DNA of 64,000 bases. Source: Arctopsyche grandis. Lineage: Eukaryota; Arthropoda; Insecta; Trichoptera; Hydropsychidae. The notes under the pieces are model-generated. The model worked only from the letters and a program-made list of their open reading frames with translations, did not search any database and was not told where the DNA came from. Positions within the stretch are counted from its first letter, which is position 1. Every line of letters starts with the position of its first letter. This document shows, piece after piece, positions 21,445 to 32,300 of this stretch. The DNA lies in assembly GCF_051622035.1 (NCBI RefSeq), contig NC_135358.1, positions 8,287,001 through 8,351,000 on the forward strand, read 5' to 3'. The translations under genes were made by a program, and so were the position numbers.

Positions 21445-22140
21445 TTTTATACCTGCATATTTAATATTTTTAAATGAATACCTACATATGTACACACATA
21501 CATATATCTATAAAATAAAACAACTGTACTCTATTTTGTAAATATGATTGTAAAAATGTATATTTATGTAATTATTTACATGATTGATCTCAAATAATAT
21601 TTGTACATTAAATTATAGAATCCACTGCCAGTATTGATACAAATTAATAAACTATTATATATGATTATTTATTATTACCGTACCAGTAAACTATAAATGA
21701 AATACTCTGTTATATTTAATTTAGAGTGTATGTATTAAATAATAATTGATTTTGAATGTGTTTCATACTCTCAACATAAGTTTAATAAAAGAAAATGAAT
21801 ATTCAATTTTTTATTATAGTTTCACACATATACATTAATACATAATACATTCCATTAAATTTTAGCAAACAAACTTATTTCTAATTTTAATCTTTGATAT
21901 ATATATGTTGAAATATTTGGTAACATTTAGATTTTGATTATAAATATATTTGGATGTAATTTTTTTAAAGAATACACTACAAAATGAAAAAAAATATGTA
22001 GAGTATAATTGGATCACTATACCTATTTTTGTGACCTCTATACATATATTATACATACATTTGACTAATTATATTTTTGTGATACTTTAATTCAAAAATT
22101 GATATTGGGAATAATTTTAAATTTATGTTTTTATTTAAGC
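21445..22140. other. AT-rich intergenic DNA
   Basis: Lies between the LTR palindrome and the 3' end of PIH1D1. No gene or repeat boundary was recognised. Confidence 0.5.
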
Positions 22141-22149
22141 ACATTTAAT

Positions 22150-23481
22150 TTATGGGTCTGAAGCTGCCATCGTCACAATTAGAACCTATTTATAAAATAA
22201 AGTATGTTATTTATAATAAAAATAATGCTTATAAAATTTTAATTTACTTACATTATTATTCATATTTAACACAGCCTTCACGGAGTTTTGCCTTATTGAA
22301 AATGGCACAAATACATCTGTCAATTGCCTTGTTTTGGGTGTTTCTACAATAATTCTGTCTACCCCAATATCAAGAAGAACATCATCAGCTCGTAACTGAA
22401 AATAAAAAAACTTGTGAATTTATCGTATCTATTACTATTGAAACGTCTGTAAAATCATTGTTTTCATTCAGTCGCCATCCAATGGTAATTCTGTTGATAC
22501 AATATTTTATAAAAACTAGTAACCTTATCATTTATTCTGAATTCTCCTATGAGATATTCAATTTTACCCTCCCCAGGCTCTCTGATCAGCTGATATTCTA
22601 TTTCGAGTGGTTTTTTCGGAATAGCTTTCTTAGGAGCGTCTGTGTCATTGCTTGAACTGATTATTTCAATTAAAGGTTTGTACGCATCCTTCGTATTGGT
22701 TATTTGTTCTGATATTCTTTTTTGAATTCTATGTGTCTGCAGATTTCCTATATTTATACGATTTTTCAGAATAACGTAATCTGTGATTTCTAAGACAAAT
22801 CCGTATTTATTTTGAAGGCCTTCGAACACAATATTCATAAAGAAGGTGTGGAAAACCTTGCTTGATTGCAATTTTTTGAAAAATATTGTGCTAATAGCGA
22901 CATCATATACGGTAGAGGGTTGACCAGATTTATCTTTTTCAGTTCTGGCTTCCCCAATACTCATCGGCACTCGATAATCAGATGGTTCCTCGGAACTCAG
23001 AATCTTCACAAGTTCATCTTCATTTATGTCATCAGGTGGTGGTATAGCGTCAGTGTGACAAATATTGATGAAAATCTTTTTATTTTCTTCGGGTATCTTT
23101 GTTTTTACACAGAAACCTGAAAATACACATGTCAAAGCAAATTACATATGTTGAAATAAAATCAATAAAAGCCAAAAATATATTTTTAACTTTAACGATT
23201 TTTATTTACCTGGTGACGGTTGCACCACAACTGCATTTATACTCGGAGATGGAAATAAATTTTTTAAACCGTCTTCGATAGAACTGTCCTGTAAAAAACG
23301 ATTGGATAAGAGGCAAATTTTTTCCTGAATTGTAATCGGAAGTATAAAATACTATAAATTTTAACAACAAACATTTAGAAATATGTACTATGAAACTCAC
23401 CTTAACAATTGTCATGTTTTTTTCAATAATACTTGGATCTACGTCCAAAAACACAGATCGTTTTTCACCAGATTGTGACAT
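22150..23481 (-). CDS. PIH1D1: PIH1 domain-containing protein 1, five exons
   Basis: An adaptor of the R2TP/HSP90 co-chaperone complex, which assembles snoRNPs, PIKK kinases and RNA polymerases; its PIH domain binds phosphorylated DpSDD/E motifs on clients. Minus-strand exons: 23481-23401, 23288-23210, 23116-22524, 22395-22252, 22185-22150, all phases consistent; 310 residues. The PIH domain is in exon 3: GFCVKTKIPEENKKIFINIC, CHTDAIPPPDDINEDEL, YRVPMSIGEARTEKDKSGQP, YDVAISTIFFKKLQSS, FEGLQNKYGF. The later exons (LRADDVLLDIGVDRIIVETP, then VPFSIRQNSVKAVLN) form a CS-like C-terminal domain ending VLIVTMAASDP. An upstream in-frame methionine in the intron before exon 3 is not used in this model because the spliced exons 1 and 2 supply the family's N-terminus. 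Confidence 0.92.
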
Positions 23482-23882
23482 TCTTTTTTGTTAATGTTAA
23501 CTTGACTGAAAATTTTCTTATATACAGATCATGTATACATACAAAAAAATATTAAAAACAAATTGATTGCATTATTAAATACACCAGTTTTTATTTATAA
23601 ATTAAACCTTACTTGCAAGAAAGGAGCTGTCAGCCTATCCGAATATGTTTGATAGCAGTACTGCCACCTCACAAATTACAAACACTAGTTTCGCCAACAC
23701 GATTTTATAAATGTGATAATTTCAATTAAAATATGGCTTACTTCTACAACTATTAAACTAAAAAAAACCTCTTAAGCTAAAAAATATCATTTGATATTAT
23801 GTAATATATAATTTCGAAGGGTGACCGTAAAAAAGTCGAAAATATTCGTTTACCATGCATACATATGAAAAACGGTTAGTAT

Positions 23883-24143
23883 AGCCAGCAGCATAGGTCG
23901 GACGTTAAGCTTCTGCTTACCGTCAAGAAGGTGCCGGGTTCTATCCCTGAATGAAAATGAATTTTTCAGAGTATGCTGTTGGTCAGACCTGGATTTGTGA
24001 CTCCAGGTTGATCGTTTCCTATCAGAGTTTGCCAATTTTCTCTAATTTCATTGTTGAAACGGTTCCCGGAAAAAAAAATTGGCTAAAAATCCTTCCTACC
24101 TACTATGTCACCACTATTTGAAACTTGATTGATGTACAATAAC
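23883..24143 (+). mobile_element. tRNA-derived SINE, copy 2 (3'-truncated)
   Basis: Head AGCCAGCAGCATAGGTCGG and degraded box B (GGGTTCTATCC near 23936). It ends in a TA tract after CACTATTTGAAACTTGATTG and lacks the CCAGGAAGGC tail. The DNA just upstream (TTCGTTTACCATGCATACATAT) resembles that upstream of copy 1. Confidence 0.8.
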
Positions 24144-24177
24144 AATATATATATATAATATATACATAGTATCGTTT

Positions 24178-24290
24178 ACCATGCACTCTTTTTTTTTATC
24201 TATCGACTTAAGATCTTTCGATTTTTGATCTTTGCCTTCCGATTTTTGCTTTTTCGACCTTTTCACTTTCGGTGCCGTGAGGTAGACCCA
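24178..24290. repeat. Fragment of the GTTTACCATGCACCC foldback family
   Basis: CGTTTACCATGCACTC followed by a T tract, ATCTTTGCCTTCCGATTTTTG and GTGAGGTAGACCC matches one arm of the foldback at 59019-59296. Confidence 0.7.
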
Positions 24291-24497
24291 ATTTCGAAAG
24301 AGACTTTGTATGTATGTAAGTATTGTTGGTTGGGAACTTCGTTTCTATGACGACAATTCAATTGGTTGAATATTATATTTTTTTCGATTCAGATAAATTT
24401 ATTTAATAAAGAAACAAATGAATATTTACTATTAGATTCGCCATGTTTAAGCTGTTTATATTACAAATACTGAGCGAAGCCGGGTAAAACAACTAGT
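24291..24497 (-). mobile_element. CCCGGCTTCGCTCGG-ended repeat, copy 3
   Basis: Minus-strand copy ending GAGCGAAGCCGGGTAAAACA at 24473-24492. Confidence 0.7.
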
Positions 24498-24508
24498 TAT
24501 ATCATATT

Positions 24509-24947
24509 AGCCAGCAGCAAAGCTCGGCCGTTAAGTTTCTGCTTAACGTCAAGAAGGCGCCGGGTTCGATCCCTGGGTCCGGGCCTCGAATGAAAATGAA
24601 TTTTTCAGAGTATGCTGTTGGTCAGACCTCGATTTGTGACTCCAGGTTGATCGTTTCCTATCAGAGTTTTCCAATTTTCTCTGATTTCATTGTTAAAAAC
24701 GTTTCCCGGAAAAAAATTGGCTAAAAATCCTTCCTACCTCCTATGTCACCATTATTTGAAGTTTGAATTTATGTACAATTCATAGATGTCTCGTTAATTT
24801 GCGAGTTTTTCAGTGTCTCGTAATTCAAGGACTTGTAATAAAAATGCTGCATTTGTATTTGTAATTGGCCAGGAAGACGCATTGGGATTTACCTGTAAGG
24901 CCTTCCTGGTATATTTGTAAAAAAAATAAAAATAAAATAAATAAAAA
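24509..24947 (+). mobile_element. tRNA-derived SINE, copy 3 (full length)
   Basis: The best-preserved copy: tRNA-like head AGCCAGCAGCAAAGCTCGGC, box B GGGTTCGATCCC at 24562-24573, the body shared with copies 1 and 2, the CCAGGAAG..CTTCCTGG inverted pair, and an A-rich tail. Confidence 0.88.
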
Positions 24948-24949
24948 GG

Positions 24950-25215
24950 AAACGCTTCTATCGTTGGCCGTACGATTGAGTAAACGGACTATTTCGCACA
25001 TTGCGATCGCGCAAACGACAAATCGCTGCCACGAAAATCGTGAATACGGAATATTTGGTATTTAAAATTATCTCGTTAGTATGATAGTTCACGTGTGTAA
25101 CTCTCAATGGATGGAATTTTCGGTCGCCAAATGTTCCGTGATCGAGATTTTAATGACGTGTGCGAGCCCGCTTTGTGCGAAATAATCACCGAACCGTGTG
25201 ATTGACATTAGTTGC
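24950..25215. repeat. Interspersed repeat shared with 61905-62090
   Basis: GGAATATTTGG, CTCGTTAGTATGAT, then GAGATTTTAATGACGTGTGCG and AATAATCACCGAACC recur in the same order at 61970-62092. Class unknown. Confidence 0.6.
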
Positions 25216-27180
25216 TAGATATTTGGATTAAAATAATATATTAACAACAATTATCATTCTCGGGAGGGGGGGGGGGAGCATTTGCCCTCCTCTAGATTGG
25301 CCAAACCAGGATCATACAAAATTTAAGCCAGCAGAAAATACAATAAGCTTAAGAATGTCGATAAGAAGCTTGTTTCAAAAAGAAGTTTTATAAAAAAACA
25401 ACCACAAACTGGCCAACTTTTGCTACCCCCTTGAAAAAGATGAAATGACCACAGTTTTCGTCTATTACACCCGAATTGAGAATTTTATTTAGTGAATGAC
25501 ATTCCACGTCAAAATATGCACACTCTAAGATTAACACTCGTATAAATTACACACCTCATAGTAGCTAGTAGCTTGAGACTGATTCGTCAATTTTTTTCAG
25601 ATTCAATTAATATTCAATTAATAACATAGAAGGAAACTGTCACGGCCTTATGTTAATTCAAAGTACCTAATCTTGAATGTATGTATAATAATATGAAAGA
25701 AAATTTATATATTTATCTGTCTATTATATTTATCTACTACATTTAAATATATTTTAAAACCAGCTTTTACTTTATGAAATTTTTAATAGCTAAGTAGGTA
25801 TGTAAATACTTAAGGTAAGGTATTTCCGTAGCATCGTTGGATAAGAAACTTGTGAGGTGGCCTAACGAGTATTGAGAAGACTAGAAGAAATTAATTTTTA
25901 AAATACCGGAACTCCAATAAGAACAGATTCCTATAGTAGCATAATTCACTAGAACTCCTCATCTAAGAGTAACCATTTAAGTTGTTCGAATCTACGAAAG
26001 GGAACATGAAAATAAATCCCGATTGCAAACATTAAATGCAAAAATGATTAGAAATCGAAAACGTCTGAAAATTATGTTTTCCAACTCATTATTCTTTTGA
26101 CAAATACGTGTATATATTGATATTTATTCAAATTGTCAATTCTAAACTTGCTAAATTGTATTAAAATTAAAGATCATATGATGTATTAATAGCAGGTAAT
26201 TATACATACTTATACACTACTATTGACGTAATAAATGACATTCAATTGAAAATTAATTGCCTGTTTTCAGTACTCGAAATTGATTTAGTCGTTTAAAATG
26301 ATTTTAATTGCGATTCCAATATGGAAATGAATTTTTAATGCAAATTATTAAATTAAATACATATGAATACCTAACGTGAAATTTTATTGATATGATATTA
26401 TTGTAACAAGCAATAAATAATATGACATAACATTCTTTTTTTCGCAATGCTAACATTAATTAAACAAAACATCCTAAATTACCACACAATCAAAAAAAAA
26501 TGCATCACACGTAACACAGTTTGGTAAAAGTTTATTATTTCAATAATAACTAGTATTGGAAGTACACTTATGGCACAAGTATGAATTCCAAGGCTTACAA
26601 TTCAGGTTCTGGCTTCTGTAGGCGACTTTGAACAATTGCCCGTATTGACGTTTTGCAAACTCGAATGTAATAAAATAGCTTTTAGTGAGTGCGTATACAT
26701 GTTGCAAATGTGCAGTAGGTATGTGTTAGTCAACTATCTACTCCATTTTGAGTCTTATAAATTGCATTTGCTTTAGTGAGTTTTACTGCATTTAGTATGG
26801 TATCTAAGACAGTCTACTTTGCATTATTCTTAGTTCCTTTAATATGGGAAACGATGTGTGTCAATTAATTTTGTAATCAACTCATTTTCAAAGCAATTTC
26901 TTAATTCAACAAATTCATATAAAACCTATACAATCATATTTAAAAAATAAATAAAAATGCGATACCTATGTATGTACATACGTATACGATCGTATTTATA
27001 ATTATTTTTTAATTCAATATTCTATTAAATTTGAATATAATACTCACCTATGATATTTAATAAAGGCATGTAAATCGACGATATCGATTTCATTTAAATC
27101 TCGCGTGGAGTTTCTCCACACATTTGGTAACACTAGAAAAAAGCCTTTCTTCATATGTAAATACATATATTAGAGACATC
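25216..27180. other. AT-rich intergenic DNA
   Basis: A G-run (AGGGGGGGGGGGAGC near 25265) is the only marked feature. No gene, RNA or clear transposon end is seen. Confidence 0.5.
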
Positions 27181-27413
27181 TAATATATAATTTCGAAAGA
27201 GACTTTGTATGTATGTAAGGTTTAAAGGTTTAGGTGGGAGCATCGAAAACAAATCAAAGTTTCTATGATGACGATATCGATATTGTTAATTTTTTTTTCG
27301 ATTAAAATAAATTTAATAAAAAAAACAAATGAATGTTTACTATTAGATTGTTTTGCCATGTTTTAGCTGTTTATATTACAAATACCGAGCGAAGCCGGGT
27401 AAAACCACTAGTA
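27181..27413 (-). mobile_element. CCCGGCTTCGCTCGG-ended repeat, copy 4
   Basis: Full-length minus copy: TAATATATAATTTCGAAAGA at 27181 through CGAGCGAAGCCGGGTAAAAC to ACTAGTA. Confidence 0.75.
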
Positions 27414-27540
27414 CTTGTACATTGTAAATTTGTACAATTTAAATGATACAATATTACGATGTACAATACATTATCATGATACATACATAAACCAGTTTCA
27501 TTATAAAAAATATATATTGCTTGTAATGACAACATCTTCT

Positions 27541-27755
27541 TAATATATAATTTCGAAATAGACATTGTATGTATGTATGTTTTGGTTCGTAGAATCCGTG
27601 ACGTTCAATTTAATAAAAAACAAACGAATATTCAAATAAATTTAAATAAAGTAGAACTATTCAAATAAATTTAATAAAATGTTTACTATTAGATTAGCCA
27701 TGTTTAAGCGGTTTATATTACAAAAAACCGAACCAAGACGGATAAAATCACGAGT
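27541..27755 (-). mobile_element. CCCGGCTTCGCTCGG-ended repeat, copy 5 (diverged)
   Basis: Starts TAATATATAATTTCGAAATA and ends with a diverged terminus (GAACCAAGACGGATAAAATC). It lies 128 bp from copy 4 in the same orientation. Confidence 0.65.
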
Positions 27756-28074
27756 GTACTATAATCATTATACATAGTACATGCCATTATAGTAAAATGT
27801 CATCCAAAATCATTAAATGCTAATGTTAAACTAAATATTCACAACAAAATGTATGATAATCGAGCGTCCTTGTAAAATGACGAATGGGAAAGTTCACAAT
27901 TAGTGTCATCATCATAATGCTAGAACAAAAAACATTCGAAATGCGAATTGCACTGTCTAAAAAACCACAAAATGGTTGATTCTATATTATACAAATGGAA
28001 TCTTCTTTCGAGAATTTTTCTTCTTTCTCGTCGCATCTACATATCGTGTTTAGCCTTTGCCAAATGTGTTATTC

Positions 28075-28976
28075 TTAAGAGGGCTGGACACCAGCGCCTT
28101 GTCCATACAAACGTATTACACTTAAGCATTATTGAAACATACAAAAACGCGCTGGTTATCACATTATCCTGCTGTGAAGAGAGTGTTTTTCCTGCTTTAA
28201 AATCATATTTTTTATCAATCGACAACTCTCCCATCGTTTTAAAATCATTTTTTGAAGATGAGTTTAGCAAAGTTTACTTAGAATTTGCATCTTCTGGGGT
28301 CTCCAACGTAGGACAAGGCGCTGGACACCAGCGCCTTGTCCATGCAAACGTATTACACTTCTCCCTTCCTCGATTATGGCACTAGAGAAATTATTTTTAA
28401 TATGCTATGGATATCCACCATTGACATGCATCTGTGCTTTTATTTTTTTGATTAGTTATTTTTTATAGGAGCTATGAGCCGCCAAACATATTTTTTACAC
28501 CCAGCATATTTTTCGCTTCCTCAATTATGGCACTAGAGAAATTATTTTTAATATACTATGGATATCCACTATTCGGATGCATCTATCGTTTTATTTTTTT
28601 ATTTTTTATAGAAGCTAGGAGCCGCCAAACATTTATAAAATCGCCCCTTTTTTACACCCACGAAAAGAGTGCAGCGTGCTTATTTAACGCTCGATTTAAA
28701 AAAAAATACGCACATAGTTGCACATAAAATATCTTTCTCATACCGATGATGAAATTTTTTTAAAAATTGGTCCAGTTTTGGAGGAGAAAATAGGAGAATA
28801 TGAAACCTTGATTTTGTCGATTTAAAATACGTATTATCTGGTCGAAGCGCAACTTGTCGCATTCACTCAATATACATATTTATATATATTGATATATATT
28901 GTCACATCCACTCAATATATATATCGAAGAAAGGAATGGCAACAAAATTAATGTTTTGGGTGTACAGCCCTCTTAA
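28075..28976 (+). mobile_element. TTAA-flanked element carrying a hAT-like transposase fragment
   Basis: The ends are TTAAGAGGGCTGGACACC (28075) and GGGTGTACAGCCCTCTTAA (to 28976), a good inverted repeat with TTAA on each side. Inside, 28127-28300 encodes, with breaks, a segment (KSYFLSIDNSPIVLKSFFED, then EFSKVYLEFASSG) that also occurs at 48690-48850 as part of a hAT-type transposase relic. A hairpin lies at 28311-28341, and a partial tandem repeat of GGCACTAGAGAAATTATTTT occurs at 28376 and 28527. Confidence 0.6.
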
Positions 28977-29292
28977 GGAGCATCTACCAGAACATCTTCT
29001 CACTCCAGCATGATTAATTGGTGTTTTAAACGCAACTTGCACTTTCTATCGACCGTCCGCACTCCCGATCGACCAAGCGGAAAGCAAAAGCGCTGGGCTG
29101 GTCCAAATTTCGATTTTGGAAAATGTCAATGAATCGACGAGACATGTCTGTCGGGTTTTCGGGCAAGCGACGACTTTGGGCCCAGGTGTCCGTCCTAGCG
29201 TTTTCCTTGACCCACCATAATATGCAAAATGGAAGAAAGTTGGCCGGCGGTTGTAGTTGGGCTGGCCACCGCCAACTTTGATTACCAGCTCT

Positions 29293-29297
29293 TCAGT
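29293..29297 (+). promoter_or_regulatory. Candidate initiator (TCAGT) of the chitin deacetylase-like gene
   Basis: TCAGT lies 58 nt upstream of the ATG in the GC-richer 5' region (28980-29354). There is no clear TATA box; a match this short can be chance. Confidence 0.3.
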
Positions 29298-29354
29298 ACA
29301 CTTTAACAAGTGAAAGGAGAAGCACTGCAGCTGGTCTGCTGCGCATGCAACGCG

Positions 29355-32300
29355 ATGGCCGCCGTCGCCAGACCGATCGGTGTCCTAGTGATCGCGCTCA
29401 TATTCTCAGGTGAGAAGCTTTCTACCCCACCCTGTTAATTTCACATTTTAACATTACACCAATTATTTAAAAGGGGGACTCGTTTTGTATTTATTGAGTT
29501 GCCGAATAAATTATAGGCCGGCACGTGACGGAATGTCCCTGTTGTTTACAACAGCCAGACGGGAAAGTGGTGACGAGGGCACAGCCCCTGCTAAAAAAAT
29601 ATGAAGGCCAAGAAGAGGCACGAGGGGGACCAAAAAGAGAGATTTCGAATCGCTGCGTGCAATTAAACAATTTCACTTTACCTCTTTAGGTAACCGCGCT
29701 CGTGCAAATTTAACCTGGCGTGACCTCAACAGTAGGAAGTGCTCAAAGCCAATCCCGCAAGACTTACGTATCAACTTACAGGCTAAAAAAAAAAGCACTT
29801 CGATACGTACCTATTACGTATTATCTCGGAGAGAACGATCGATCTGATCGAGCACTTGTGTATCCGTGAAAGTTCTCCGAGCGGCGCAGACTCGTGAGAA
29901 TTGTCGGAAAACTCGTCGACTTTTTATGTTCTGGCGCGAAATCGCTCGTAAAAATGAAAACAAAGCCGAACGAAATCAATCGTACTGTTTTAGAAGGGAC
30001 CGTCCTAAACCGAACGAAAAATGGTACAATCGATAAAAGAGAAAATAAAATGGGAAATCGTACATTTGAGAAGACTACGGTATGTACCTACTGAGAACAA
30101 GAGGTGTTGGTTTGCCAATTGTGCAATGCTACGAAGATATTTGCGTGCTTAAATTGAATTGGTCTTATTATATCTGAGAAATAAACTTAATGCGGCAAAC
30201 AGACTACCTGATATTTTGGACCTATTCAGTAAATTTATAGTATTGTGGCTAGTGGTGTTGCCCTAATGGTTTCCATGGGTTTCCGGAAACCCGTTGTTAA
30301 AAATCAAAAGTTTCCAGAAACCCGTTAGAAATCTAAAAATTCATATAATTTTTGTCAAAATTTATACAAATCTTGAAAATTGTTTTCAACGCTTACAATT
30401 TCGAAAGAGTCGCAGTTCGATTAAATAGCAAGTAAAGAGAAAAAACATTTTTTCGAAATATAAATATAGTATATTAAATAAATTGAAAAAAATTTGGAAA
30501 CCCGTTGTTCCAAAATTGGGGTAACACCACAAATCGGCGTTGGGACGATGCTTTTTACACAAAAAAATGATTTACTATTATCAATAATGTTTTTTTGCTT
30601 CCTTGCTTCGTAAACTAATGGAGCGGTCTATTTTTTTTATTTAACAAGCACCCAGTGAATGCCGAAAACTACATAATTATGACGCTAGTCGAATTTTACA
30701 TCGATTTCCTGACTAGCAAATCCGTTCGAAAAACTATCCCAAAATATGTACATCGAATGATCATTATTTTTACAGTCTTTTTTATTATTAACTTCATTTG
30801 GTTACTTACATTAAATTCCTGACTGTCCGAAATTTGTGAGTTGATTTTGAAACACTTGCACTTTTCCGATCGCTTTATATATAATGTTTTGCAAAATATT
30901 TCTCGAAACGAAGAAAAGTGGACTTTTGCCACTTTCAAATATAGCGGCTCCAATATAGTTTTCATTTAACTGGCTAAATTTGATTGCTTCAAGATATATG
31001 TATATATAGACAAGATACAAGATCAGAGAAATGTTATAATAACATTTCTCTATACAAAAAACATATATGGTTGAAATTCGTTTAAAACAAACGGATAAAA
31101 TTCCACATTTATGTTGAAATTTTGAAGTAAAATGTAGCTACATTAGAAATGTTATTATCGTGGCAAAGATGCACTGAATGTTTCCAATTGTATTGCGTAA
31201 ATGCGAATTGGATGGTCAATTAAAACTCTTGCGAAAACTTTTACATGTAGACCTTTAAGTAAAGTAAATTATTCGACCTCGAACGTGGCTATCTTTCAAT
31301 GTCAATATTTTCACTGAATACAAATGAAACAGGTTTTTCTATAGAGCATATCCACCATTTTGTTTCGAAATCATTCGATCGTATTCTTTACCAGTTGTTT
31401 TTGGCCAATAAAAATTCATAAACGATTATCACGTAACAGCAAACGACCTTTAGAAAATATATTCGTACATTATATACCTATGTTTCCTTAAAGTTTTCCT
31501 CGAATAAATAAGCATTTATTGTCATAAAAAAAATTTCATTCTAGTACAATATTTATGGCACTAAGCGCACCTTTAGGAATTTAAAAGTATTTAATAACAA
31601 TCTTTATTAACTTCAAGATAATATTTACTTATTTTAGGTTTAAGTATGAAAAATAATAATGAATAGGCTTACTTGTTACCAATTAATATTCCTCAACTAC
31701 AAATTCCCTTTTTACCAGGACTATGATGTTTTTCGCATGTTACTTTTAGGCATTCTTTCACTAAACATCATACAGACACACATACGTACATATGTACATA
31801 CATACATGTGTCAGAACGGATATTTTGTATAATATATAATATGGTAAACTATACAAAGACTTTCTATTTCACAATATAACTTTAACAGATTGTCAATATT
31901 TAATTCACAACGTCTTGTAAATTTTTTACGTCATAATAAGAAATCGTTTTGAAATATGTGTTTAATTATATTACAGTATATGCACAAACCACTCAAAATC
32001 AGAGGAAAGAAAAAGTTGAAGAGAAAAAATCGGATGAATTTTTATGCCCCGAAGGCGTAGGTAATGGTAATTTTGCAGATCCTGCAACTTGCAGAAGATT
32101 TTATCAGGTTAATATTGCTACAGAAAATATTTCTTACTTTTAAAAAAACATATATATATTTTCAGTGAATTAGATTTGATCTGTTCGTTAACAATTTCAA
32201 TGTTTATAGTGTGTTGATGGATATCCATACATGAATCGTTGTCCTTCGGGATTACATTTTGATGACATAAGTAAATTCTGCACTTTCAAAAATGAAGCGA

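Noticed and set aside
20720-21541. Several ORFs identical on both strands (e.g. starting MVDESDDAFG)
   Set aside because: They are produced by the palindromic LTR pair; each arm gives the same translation, and none matches a protein family.
24509-24600. Possible tRNA gene
   Set aside because: Box A and box B are present, but the sequence continues into a repeated body with a tail; it is the head of a SINE and does not fold into a full tRNA by eye.
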